A DNA stretch of 6,505 nucleotides. It comes from NIOZ-UU13 sp964444135. Lineage in GTDB: Bacteria; Planctomycetota; Phycisphaerae; Sedimentisphaerales; Anaerobacaceae. Below the pieces are notes generated by a model, which ran no database searches, had not been told where the DNA came from, and saw only the letters and a program-made list of their open reading frames with translations. The translations under genes were made by a program, and so were the position numbers. This document shows, one piece after another, positions 1 through 6,320 of the stretch; position 1 is the first letter of the stretch; each line of letters opens with the position of its first letter. The stretch spans positions 1 to 6,505 of the forward strand of contig CAYUFX010000179.1 in assembly GCA_964444135.1 (NCBI GenBank). The letters are read 5' to 3'.

Positions 1-37
1 ATAGTTAAAACATACGAACTATTCCTTTGTCTTTTCG

Positions 38-45
38 AAGGAGGG
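38..45 (+). promoter_or_regulatory. Shine-Dalgarno of gene A
   Basis: AAGGAGGG lies 5 nt before the ATG at 51. It decides the start: the open frame extends back to a TTG at 27, but that would put this ribosome binding site inside the coding region. No comparable site precedes the internal ATG at 141. Confidence 0.88.
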
Positions 46-50
46 TAAAT

Positions 51-1367
51 ATGAGTGGTTTGAGCAAAACCTTTAAGCTGTCAGGGTCTCACAACCGCGG
101 ATTTCGCGGATTACACGGACTAGACACAAATAAAAAATCAATGAAATCTGTGCAATCCGTGGTCTCAATACTGTTCCTTATATATCTTATAATCTGCATT
201 TTTGTCCAGCCGGGCTGGGCAAAATACGAAGGCGGAGCCGGGACGGCTGAGGACCCATATCTGATTTGTACAGCCGAGCAAATGAATGGGATTGGCGCCA
301 ATCGCGGCGACTGGAATAAGCACTTTATGCTGATAGCAGATGTAAATATGAGCGATATAGCGGGAACAGACTACAATATTATCGAGGACTTTACCGGCAC
401 TTTTGACGGCAACAACTGTACAATTTCCAACTTCAGCCTTAGCTCGACACGCGAAGAGAACACAGGACTTTTCGGCATCGTCGGTGGAGAGGTCAGAAAT
501 CTGGGATTGCTGTTTCCCGATGTCTTCGCACAGGGAAAAAGTGTCGGCTCGATGATAGGCTACCTGGACGAGGGAAGTATCACAAACTGCTATGCCAAAG
601 GCGCCGTCGTATCAGGCGGCCTGTACGTCGGCGGCCTGGTGGGTTTGAATACCGGCAACGTCACGAAATGCGGCTCAACCGGCAGTGTCTCTGGTGAAGC
701 GTATGTCGGTGGGTTGGTCGGACAAGTCGGCGACGGCAAAGTGATGATGTGCTATTCGAGGGCCAGCGTCTCAGGCAATAGAAATGTCGGTGGGCTGGTG
801 GGCAAAACAGCCGACGAAGCAGGCGAAGTTACTCACAGCTATGCCACCGGCGCCGTTGAGGGAGACCTATACGTGGGCGGACTGGTGGGGCAAGTTGAGC
901 GCGGCAATGCTTACAAGTCTTACTCAACAGGCAGTGTATCAGGCAGCCAATACGTCGGCGGCCTTGTGGGATATATAAGGGTCCTGGGAAGGGTTTCGCA
1001 ATCCTTCTGGGATACTCAAACCAGCGGCCAAGCAACCGACCCCGGCGCGACGGGCGAAACAACAGTCCAGATGAAGCTTATGAACACTTACATTTCCGCA
1101 GGCTGGGATTTCTGGAATACATGGTCAATCTGTGAGGAGACAAATTATCCCGTGTTGCAATGGCAGATTCCGGCTGCAGACTTCCTTTGTCCGGATGGCG
1201 TTAATTTTATAGATTATGCCTTTTTCGCCGACCCCGACCACTGGGGCCGAAATAACTGTAACGAGGCAAATGGTTTTTGCGACGGCACAGACCTCGACAA
1301 ATCCGGCTCAGTGGATGATTTAGACCTTGAAATCTTCGCGGAACAATGGCTGGAAGGTTTTAAATAG
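51..1367 (+). CDS. Secreted GLUG-repeat protein with dockerin-like C-terminus (gene A)
   Basis: This 438-residue protein is probably exported; its function is not known. The ATG at 51 is chosen for the Shine-Dalgarno at 38-45. Residues 1-35 form a long basic leader, and 36-57 are a hydrophobic signal segment ending PGWA before KYEGG, a likely cleavage site. The stretch KYEGGAGTAEDPYLI is the usual opening of Phycisphaerae GLUG proteins. Residues 164-307 hold six GLUG-type units of about 26-29 residues, starting at 164, 192, 218, 245, 274 and 301, most as YVGGLVG. Such repeats are expected to form a beta-solenoid. A conserved linker follows (SFWDTQTSG, NYPVLQW). Residues 380-438 resemble a dockerin or EF-hand pair. 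The second loop runs D414, D416, S418, G419 to D425, with metal-type spacing, followed by the helix LEIFAEQW. The tail could mediate attachment or calcium-dependent folding; a cellulosome role is not implied. Gene A converges on gene B. The oddity is a repeat encoding about residues 14-39. Confidence 0.9.
   Translation: MSGLSKTFKLSGSHNRGFRGLHGLDTNKKSMKSVQSVVSILFLIYLIICIFVQPGWAKYEGGAGTAEDPYLICTAEQMNGIGANRGDWNKHFMLIADVNMSDIAGTDYNIIEDFTGTFDGNNCTISNFSLSSTREENTGLFGIVGGEVRNLGLLFPDVFAQGKSVGSMIGYLDEGSITNCYAKGAVVSGGLYVGGLVGLNTGNVTKCGSTGSVSGEAYVGGLVGQVGDGKVMMCYSRASVSGNRNVGGLVGKTADEAGEVTHSYATGAVEGDLYVGGLVGQVERGNAYKSYSTGSVSGSQYVGGLVGYIRVLGRVSQSFWDTQTSGQATDPGATGETTVQMKLMNTYISAGWDFWNTWSICEETNYPVLQWQIPAADFLCPDGVNFIDYAFFADPDHWGRNNCNEANGFCDGTDLDKSGSVDDLDLEIFAEQWLEGFK
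85..167 (+). repeat. Imperfect hairpin repeat inside the gene A N-terminus
   Basis: The left arm at 95-114 (CCGCGGATTTCGCGGATTAC) pairs with the right arm at 143-162, with three G-U wobbles and two or three mismatches, around a 28-nt loop. The pattern of GCGGATTACACGGA opposite AATCTGTGCAATCCGTGG matches, from memory, a repeat type common between genes in Planctomycetes and Bacteroidetes. The heptamer GGTCTCA occurs as a direct copy on both sides (85-91 and 161-167), as a target duplication might. Exact removal of one copy plus the element (76 bp) would shift the frame, so the duplication reading is uncertain. Confidence 0.62.
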
Positions 1368-1401
1368 CTTAATATTGTAAACCTAATTTCGAGTTTCAAA
1401 A

Positions 1402-1434
1402 GGGGCTTATACCGAATCAATTGGTATAAGCCCC
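1402..1434. terminator. Bidirectional hairpin terminator between convergent genes A and B
   Basis: GGGGCTTATACC (1402-1413) and GGTATAAGCCCC (1423-1434) form a perfect 12-bp stem with a 9-nt loop, 34 bases after the gene A stop. Read on the minus strand the stem is followed by TTTT, a short U-tract. On the plus strand the following bases (GAACTT) are poor in T. It is therefore a better intrinsic terminator for gene B than for gene A, though it is placed to serve both. Confidence 0.75.
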
Positions 1435-1465
1435 GAACTTACGTAAATCGGCTGGACTCTCGTTT

Positions 1466-1504
1466 GTCATTGCGAATCCGCCTAAGGCGGACGCGGCAAT
1501 CTCA
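1466..1504. repeat. Palindromic intergenic repeat, copy 1 (GTCATTGCGA...GCAATCTCA)
   Basis: The core TCCGCCTAAGGCGGA (1477-1491) is a perfect interrupted palindrome with 7-bp arms. It is enclosed by ATTGC (1469-1473) and GCAAT (1496-1500). The ends resemble a palindromic repeat with ends GTCATTGCGA and GCAATCTC that, from memory, occurs in many bacterial genomes. A diverged second copy lies at 3935-3977. Confidence 0.65.
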
Positions 1505-1609
1505 AACTTTGAGAGCTTAATATCAGCCACGCCTCCATATCTTGCTTCCCAATCTGAAGTCCACAGGATGCCTTACGACAGAAGCAATAGGGGCTACCTA
1601 AATCCCGGC
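1505..1609 (-). repeat. Downstream element of gene B, related to that of gene C
   Basis: Read on the minus strand, the stretch just after the gene B stop matches the stretch after the gene C stop in blocks: TAAGCCGG at the stop, GCCCC-ATTGCTTCT, GAAGCAAGAT and TGATA. TTGCTTC (1542-1548) and GAAGCAA (1581-1587) form a 7-bp stem whose interior differs from copy 2. With the palindrome at 1466-1504 this fills most of the A-B gap. It may be a dispersed element or a 3' UTR structure; nothing in it looks coding. Confidence 0.55.
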
Positions 1610-3790
1610 TTACGGCGCCGGTGGATATAAACGAATATCGTCAAAGTACATCGTACCTGAACCGCCGGCTACCGGGTTTTGCTTGTTACCAAGACCAAGG
1701 GTAATAGTATTGACATTAGTTAGGTTTACACCCTGGTCTGCAAACGCCTGCAGGTCGATAGTCCATTCGGTCCACCTATCTATCTGTGCTGCATTCGGAT
1801 TATCGTGATTGACTACAGCGCTGCCATTAAGAGCAACATACAACGTCTCAGCAGCGTTATCCGAATTGCCCCTGAACCAAATCGATAATGTGGTCACCCC
1901 ATTCTCGGTCCAGTCACGCGGATAAGTCAACGTCAAAGTCGCCTCGGAGTACCCAACACTGTTGTCGTATGAAAGCGGCATCGACTGGTTGCCTCCGTGA
2001 ACGATAGTTTGCTCTGCAAAAGGAGGATTTTCATAACCAACAAGAGAACCGTTTATCGGGTTGTCGTATCCGTCTATCCACGCGTTAAATATCCTGTTGC
2101 TCTCGGGGTCATCGGTGTCAAGGTCATTGTAAGACTCAAAATCGTCCACGACAAGGAAGTTGGCAGTCGTGAAACTCCAGAGGATGCCAGTCCACGGGCT
2201 GTCGGGATTGGTGTTATTGACCTCATCAATACGCCAATAGTAAGTGGTATCCCACAGGAGTTTTCCGGGGTCATAGGTCTCAGCACCAAGGTCCTTAGTG
2301 CCTTTATACTCCGGCGAGCCGGTATCGGCATTTTTCACGGCATTTTTATCAGTGCCGAAGTATAACTGATGCGAAGCAGCAAAGACACTCGGCGAGAAGG
2401 TAATAATCTGTGTCTGCTTTACATCCACAGCGCCATTAGCGGGGTTCGGGTTCCCGACGGCACCCTCAGTAGTAAAGCTCCAGACGTGGCCTTTATACGT
2501 GGCGATGGCGTCAAACTCATCGACCCGCCAGTAGTAGGTGTTAGCCAATTTAAGTGTGCCGGGCGTATAGTTTGCAGCTCCCTGAGGAAAATTTCCGGCG
2601 GCACTGTTCACATCGTCAAAACTCTCGCCAAAGTACACGGTGTGCAATTTAGAGCCGAAACCTGCCGTCCAGCTAAGCTTCGCATCCGGGTCTACCTGCT
2701 CGGCGGCATCAGCCGGGTCGGGTGCGTAGGCGGTCTTGGGTGGAATTGAAAAGCTCCAGACATCGCCAATCCACGGACTATTCGGCTCTTGTTCATTGAT
2801 CTCATCGACTCGCCAGTAATATGTCGTACCCGGAACGAGACCGTCGGGGAACGCAAAACCGGGAAAGCCGACGACAAGAAATGTCGAGGTCTGATTGCCC
2901 TGGAACGTGCTCTCGGCTCCGGCACTGACGTCGTCAAAATTGTCGCCGATATATACATCGTGCGAGACCGCAAGAGCTCCCGGCGTCCAGCCAAGGTTCA
3001 CCCAGGTATCCGGGTGCATTTCTCCATTAGCCGGGACAGGGCCTATGGCGTAAGGCCATACCGTACCTTCCATAGCACCCAGGATTTCGACCTCCGACAG
3101 AACGTGGTCGTAAATACGTACATCATCGATGAGACCGTCCCAACCCCCGACGCCCGCGTCGTTAAATTTGCCGCCCCAGCCAACAATCAATGTCGTTACA
3201 TCTCCCGTGCTCACGTCCCTTGGCGCACTATTGGCCTGAGGTGTATCCTCCACTCCGTTAACGTAAAACTTCAGTTGCTCTCCGCGGCTCCATGTCAGGG
3301 CAACGTGCTGCCACTCGGTAGTCTGAAGATTGCTGGAACTCTCTAATTGCTGTTCATCGTTAGGTGCTACCACTCCCATCTTCAGCAAGCTCGTGCCGCC
3401 ACCGGTCGCGCCGGCTGAGTCGTAGCGCATAGTGATGATATTGTCACCACCATCAGGCTGCTCGCAGATGATAAACCCCTTATCTGTGGGGACCACATCA
3501 GATTTAATCCAGATAGCGAGCGACACGGCGTCCAGACCATTGAGGTAGTTTGGAGCGTTCTCGTCAACCACACGGTCACCATCACCACCGAACTCCAGGC
3601 ATGGGCCTTTATCACCGACCGTCCATGTGGCGCCTTCGATAGTTCCATCATGGCCATTGCCGGAGCTGTCATGGGCTATGGTCCCAGAACCCTCATCAAA
3701 CCTCCAGTGAAGAATGAGGTCGGCTGAGGCATTAATTGACATGCTCAGCACCAAAACAAAAGAAACCAGATAAATCAATTTTTTACACAT
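1610..3790 (-). CDS. Secreted LamG / Fn3-like multidomain protein (gene B)
   Basis: This 726-residue protein is probably exported and may bind carbohydrate; no catalytic domain is visible. The ATG at 3790 follows a Shine-Dalgarno by 6 nt. Residues 1-23 are a signal peptide ending ASA. Residues 24-240 form a LamG / concanavalin-like domain, with the opening LILHWRFDEGSGT, then DSSGNGHDGT, the middle strand WQHVALTWS and the closing GLIDDVRIYDHVLS. Three Fn3-like modules follow at about 246-350, 352-443 and 444-543, each with a VYFG or LYFG strand and a TYYWRVDE or TYYWRIDE strand, ending WSF. Residues 545-723 are a C-terminal module (DDFESYND, TIVHGGNQSMP, LSIWFRG, MYFDDIRLY) that also occurs in gene C, where it is interrupted. 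There is no dockerin, PEP-CTERM or membrane anchor, so the protein is probably released or held by ligand. Gene C lies 303 bases upstream in the same direction, with its own leader and downstream element, which favours separate transcripts. Confidence 0.92.
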   Translation of the reverse strand: MCKKLIYLVSFVLVLSMSINASADLILHWRFDEGSGTIAHDSSGNGHDGTIEGATWTVGDKGPCLEFGGDGDRVVDENAPNYLNGLDAVSLAIWIKSDVVPTDKGFIICEQPDGGDNIITMRYDSAGATGGGTSLLKMGVVAPNDEQQLESSSNLQTTEWQHVALTWSRGEQLKFYVNGVEDTPQANSAPRDVSTGDVTTLIVGWGGKFNDAGVGGWDGLIDDVRIYDHVLSEVEILGAMEGTVWPYAIGPVPANGEMHPDTWVNLGWTPGALAVSHDVYIGDNFDDVSAGAESTFQGNQTSTFLVVGFPGFAFPDGLVPGTTYYWRVDEINEQEPNSPWIGDVWSFSIPPKTAYAPDPADAAEQVDPDAKLSWTAGFGSKLHTVYFGESFDDVNSAAGNFPQGAANYTPGTLKLANTYYWRVDEFDAIATYKGHVWSFTTEGAVGNPNPANGAVDVKQTQIITFSPSVFAASHQLYFGTDKNAVKNADTGSPEYKGTKDLGAETYDPGKLLWDTTYYWRIDEVNNTNPDSPWTGILWSFTTANFLVVDDFESYNDLDTDDPESNRIFNAWIDGYDNPINGSLVGYENPPFAEQTIVHGGNQSMPLSYDNSVGYSEATLTLTYPRDWTENGVTTLSIWFRGNSDNAAETLYVALNGSAVVNHDNPNAAQIDRWTEWTIDLQAFADQGVNLTNVNTITLGLGNKQNPVAGGSGTMYFDDIRLYPPAP

Positions 3791-3796
3791 AATAGT

Positions 3797-3803
3797 CCTC
3801 CTT
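3797..3803 (-). promoter_or_regulatory. Shine-Dalgarno of gene B
   Basis: AAGGAGG on the minus strand sits 6 nt before the ATG at 3790. Spacing and strength match the gene C site. Confidence 0.9.
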
Positions 3804-3806
3804 AGA

Positions 3807-3829
3807 AAAGAGTTAGAAAATTACTCTTT
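3807..3829 (-). promoter_or_regulatory. AU-rich hairpin next to the gene B ribosome binding site
   Basis: On the minus strand AAAGAGT (3829-3823) pairs with ACTCTTT (3813-3807) around a 9-nt loop, ending 3 nt before the Shine-Dalgarno. Its sequence differs from the hairpin at the same place in gene C, but its position is shared. It could set access to the ribosome binding site or protect the mRNA end. Confidence 0.45.
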
Positions 3830-3831
3830 AT

Positions 3832-3860
3832 GCTTTGGCCACACACCAAAACACTCGCTG
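3832..3860 (-). promoter_or_regulatory. Conserved leader element of gene B (7-bp stem, UGUGUGG loop)
   Basis: On the minus strand GTTTTGG (3852-3846) pairs with CCAAAGC (3838-3832) across the loop TGTGTGG, with CAGCGAGT just upstream. The same block precedes gene C at nearly the same distance from ATG (41 versus 43 nt). The stem is kept there despite base changes in both arms. It is either a structured RNA in the 5' UTR or a conserved promoter or operator; I do not recognise it as a known riboswitch. Confidence 0.55.
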
Positions 3861-3934
3861 CCTTCAACAAGCATAAAAACACACACCTTGACCAAATGTC
3901 GTTTCCTTGACAGAATACACTAATATCCTCAAAA

Positions 3935-3977
3935 TCATTGCGCGTCCACCTTTCCTTTAGGCGGACTCGCAATATCA
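3935..3977. repeat. Palindromic intergenic repeat, copy 2
   Basis: ATTGCG (3937-3942) and CGCAAT (3968-3973) close a hairpin. Its inner stem is GTCCACCT (3944-3951) opposite AGGCGGAC (3959-3966). The single mismatch becomes a G-U pair in the minus-strand RNA, the direction in which gene C would be transcribed. This is the diverged counterpart of 1466-1504. Confidence 0.6.
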
Positions 3978-4093
3978 GACTTATAGAGCCTTGTATCAAC
4001 CAAGCCCGCACATCTTGCTTCGCCTGCCCCCGCGTCTTTCGACGCGAGTCGGGGCGGCGGGCAAGAAGCAATGGGGGCCATATAAAGACCGGC
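3978..4093 (-). repeat. Downstream element of gene C, with GC-rich nested hairpin
   Basis: This stretch is the counterpart of the element after gene B. TTGCTTC (4015-4021) and GAAGCAA (4065-4071) form the same outer stem. Here the interior is GC-rich, with a perfect inner hairpin CGCGTC-tttc-GACGCG (4031-4046) extended by CCCC and GGGG. No U-tract follows on the minus strand, so a classical intrinsic terminator is doubtful. Short open frames crossing it run through the palindromes and look non-coding. With the gene B leader it accounts for most of the 303-base gap. Confidence 0.55.
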
Positions 4094-6277
4094 TTACGGT
4101 GCCTGCTCTGCCGGTCGATACAGACGAATATCATCAAAGAACATCAAACCCGAACCAGCAGGCTGCGGGTCGTCCGCGCCGCCAAAGCCAATAGCCAGAT
4201 TGCTGACATCGGTTAGAACAACGCCGGCGTCACCGACCCCTTTCAGGTCGATACACCATTGCGTCCAGGTGCTTATTAGCGATGCGTCGGGGTCATCGTT
4301 ATACACCGTCGCAGATGTGCCGCTGCTGTCTTTGACAGTGACATACATCAGTTCAGCCTCATTACTAATCAGACCGATGTCCTCATCGCCCCATTGGCCC
4401 GTACCATCGCTGGTAATGTTGGAGAATTTGGCCTCGCATTTTACACCGGAGTTATGACTGGTCAGCGCCAAACCTATATACGTAGGTGAATTCATTGTGA
4501 CCGTCTGAGGCATACCCAGTTGCGTCCAGGTGCTGCCGTCCGCCGAATAGTAGGCCCGGACAAGGCCACCTATGGTACGCTCCAATTTCACCCACTGCGG
4601 TGCTGTGATTCCAGCTTCAGTATCATCAGTACTGCTGCTATTCGCCGTTCTGCGACGCTGGAAGGAAACTCCCGAAGTGGGTGTAACGACCATCATTGCA
4701 TGCCTTGAATCCGCATCAAGAGTATCGCGAATCATCACGCCAGCCTTGGCCCAGGGGTCGGTGTCACTAACACTTTCCACCTTCGCTACAATCGAGCCTC
4801 CACCGGAGAACTCCTTCCAGGCGAAGTGGAACTGGTCAGAATTACCCCAGATATCCGCGCCTTCCGCAGTCATCGTGTAAGTGCCGGTTGGGCCTTCTAT
4901 AAAGCTGCCCATATACGCAGGATGACCTCTGAACCACAGCGACAATACCCCCACACCTTCTCTGGTCCAATCCTGAGCGGGACTGAGCGCGCGTTCGGCT
5001 TCTGAATAAGTTGCTGTGCCAACGTTGTTGTAGTAATACGGCATCGACTGCTTGCCGCCGTGGACAATCGTAGTCTCGACAATGTGCTCTCCCCTACTAA
5101 AATCTGCGTCATGACCTACAAGGGCGCCGTTTGTCGGCACCTCATATCCGTCTAACCAGGTACTGAATATCTGGTCTGGTGTATAGTCGTTGTAGTCTTC
5201 AACATCTTCCACGACAAAATGATCTATTACCGTAAAGGTCCAGGTATTGCCTTTCCATGGACTGTTCGGCTCGGCGTCATTGAACTCATCGACTCGCCAG
5301 TAGTAAGTCTGGGCGAATTCGAAGAAGCCGGGGGGCTCATAAATAGTGCCTTTCTGGTTTTGACTGACCAATACACCGCGTGGATCTGTTCTGCTGGCAT
5401 CGTTGACATCGTCGAAACTTTCACCGAAGTACACATCGTGCGAAACCGCGAAATCTCCCGGCCGCCATCTAAGGCTCACCCACATATCTTCATCGACGGC
5501 ACCGTTGGCAGGACTGGGATTACTACTGGGTCCCGGTATGACTGAAGCGTCGGAGAGAAAAATATGCCCATACCCGAGACTCTGGTCATGAGCTATACGA
5601 CCAGTCCAGGTCATCTGAATTTCTCTATTACTATTGTCGATGTCGGTGTCGTCGAATACAGGGTGGAATCCGATGGTGTTGCCTACTTCAAATTCTAATG
5701 ACTCCATCCGTCCGTATTCGATAGCGGCTTCGCAGATGTATCCATCTTCAGTTTCGGAGGAGGCTATCTGTAGGTAATCAGGCTCGCGCGACCCATTACC
5801 GTCCATGTTGCACCAGTTCCATTTCTGTTCTTTGAAGTCAAAGCCGTACTGGTAATGTTCACTGCAATCCGGACAAAAGTTCGTTGTGGAAAAAAATACT
5901 TCTATAGCGTCCGCATTCCAGATACTATCGCCGGTTTTATTCTGGGATAACTTATCGTCTTTCATCACCACTGCGATGTAGATGTTCACGTCATCCCATA
6001 GCAGATAGAACTTTCCGCTACTGTCCTCAGGGCTGCTCCAGGTAGTCCTGTCACTACTGTCATTACTCAATTGCTCTTGCGCATCAAGAACTGCCGGGTT
6101 CATAGCTCCAAGACTCCAGTCGCTCAGGTCTCCGTCAATTGCAGCAGGAGTACCCCTGAGACATTCTATCACCAGTGGCTCTTCGGTGACTGGGTGTACT
6201 GCAGGTGGGTCCGCAATCGCCAAACTCACGCTGAGCAAAGTGATAATTCCCACCAAAAGGTATTTCTTAGCTAACAT
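4094..6277 (-). CDS. Secreted CBM9-like / Fn3-like protein with a split C-terminal module (gene C)
   Basis: This 727-residue protein is probably exported and may bind carbohydrate. The ATG at 6277 is chosen because AGGAGGA lies 6 nt upstream and a signal peptide follows at once (residues 1-22, KK then a hydrophobic core ending AIA); the frame runs open to an ATG at 6376 without such support. Residues about 33-242 resemble a CBM9-type domain, the family first described in xylanases: AIDGDLSDWS, the strand FYLLWDDVNIYIAVVMKDD, then WNADAIEVFFS. Residues 250-350 are one Fn3-like module (SHDVYFGESFDDVN, TYYWRVDEFN), closest to gene B's second and first modules. Residues 353-452 and 639-721 are two halves of the gene B C-terminal module (TIVHGGKQSMP, LSLWFRG; then LMYVTVKD, LMFFDDIRLY). 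Between them sits an inserted domain. There is no anchor, dockerin or catalytic domain. C precedes B in the same direction. Confidence 0.92.
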   Translation of the reverse strand: MLAKKYLLVGIITLLSVSLAIADPPAVHPVTEEPLVIECLRGTPAAIDGDLSDWSLGAMNPAVLDAQEQLSNDSSDRTTWSSPEDSSGKFYLLWDDVNIYIAVVMKDDKLSQNKTGDSIWNADAIEVFFSTTNFCPDCSEHYQYGFDFKEQKWNWCNMDGNGSREPDYLQIASSETEDGYICEAAIEYGRMESLEFEVGNTIGFHPVFDDTDIDNSNREIQMTWTGRIAHDQSLGYGHIFLSDASVIPGPSSNPSPANGAVDEDMWVSLRWRPGDFAVSHDVYFGESFDDVNDASRTDPRGVLVSQNQKGTIYEPPGFFEFAQTYYWRVDEFNDAEPNSPWKGNTWTFTVIDHFVVEDVEDYNDYTPDQIFSTWLDGYEVPTNGALVGHDADFSRGEHIVETTIVHGGKQSMPYYYNNVGTATYSEAERALSPAQDWTREGVGVLSLWFRGHPAYMGSFIEGPTGTYTMTAEGADIWGNSDQFHFAWKEFSGGGSIVAKVESVSDTDPWAKAGVMIRDTLDADSRHAMMVVTPTSGVSFQRRRTANSSSTDDTEAGITAPQWVKLERTIGGLVRAYYSADGSTWTQLGMPQTVTMNSPTYIGLALTSHNSGVKCEAKFSNITSDGTGQWGDEDIGLISNEAELMYVTVKDSSGTSATVYNDDPDASLISTWTQWCIDLKGVGDAGVVLTDVSNLAIGFGGADDPQPAGSGLMFFDDIRLYRPAEQAP
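4364..4921 (-). other. Inserted lectin-like domain within gene C
   Basis: Residues about 453-638 of gene C have no counterpart in gene B, whose C-terminal module passes directly from LSIWFRGNSD to ETLYVALNG. The insert has features of a DUF1349-like or concanavalin-like beta-sandwich: GSIVAKVESVSD, WAKAGVMIRD, QWVKLERT, then the phrase YYSADGSTWTQLG and TYIGLALTSHNSG. The last two are typical of this fold. The family name is from memory of its motifs and unverified. Confidence 0.65.
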
Positions 6278-6283
6278 TTTTGT

Positions 6284-6290
6284 TCCTCCT
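6284..6290 (-). promoter_or_regulatory. Shine-Dalgarno of gene C
   Basis: AGGAGGA on the minus strand, 6 nt before the ATG at 6277. It fixes that start rather than the upstream in-frame ATG at 6376. Confidence 0.9.
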
Positions 6291-6307
6291 AATTTTAACT
6301 TAAAATT
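6291..6307 (-). promoter_or_regulatory. AU-rich palindrome next to the gene C ribosome binding site
   Basis: AATTTT and AAAATT flank AAGTT directly upstream of the Shine-Dalgarno, and the whole 17 bases are a palindrome around one base. The stem is weak (A-U only), but it occupies the same place as the hairpin at 3807-3829. Confidence 0.35.
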
Positions 6308-6320
6308 GATATGAAATTTC

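Noticed and set aside
27..50. TTG start giving an 8-residue longer gene A
   Set aside because: The Shine-Dalgarno at 38-45 would lie inside the coding region; the ATG at 51 has ideal spacing.
192..978. CRISPR-like or tandem DNA repeat in gene A
   Set aside because: The periodicity of about 80 bases comes from GLUG protein repeats; the DNA copies are diverged and have no spacer structure.
1997..3346. Long plus-strand open frames opposite gene B
   Set aside because: They are antisense shadows of a well-supported gene with recognisable domains; no start signals or protein features were seen.
3802..4137. Minus-strand open frame of about 111 residues over the B-C gap
   Set aside because: It overlaps the end of gene C in another frame and runs through palindromic repeats and the gene B leader. 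It has no recognisable domain.
3938..4216. Plus-strand open frame of 92 residues
   Set aside because: It covers the same repeat-rich gap and the antisense of the gene C end; basic low-complexity composition and no ribosome binding site seen.
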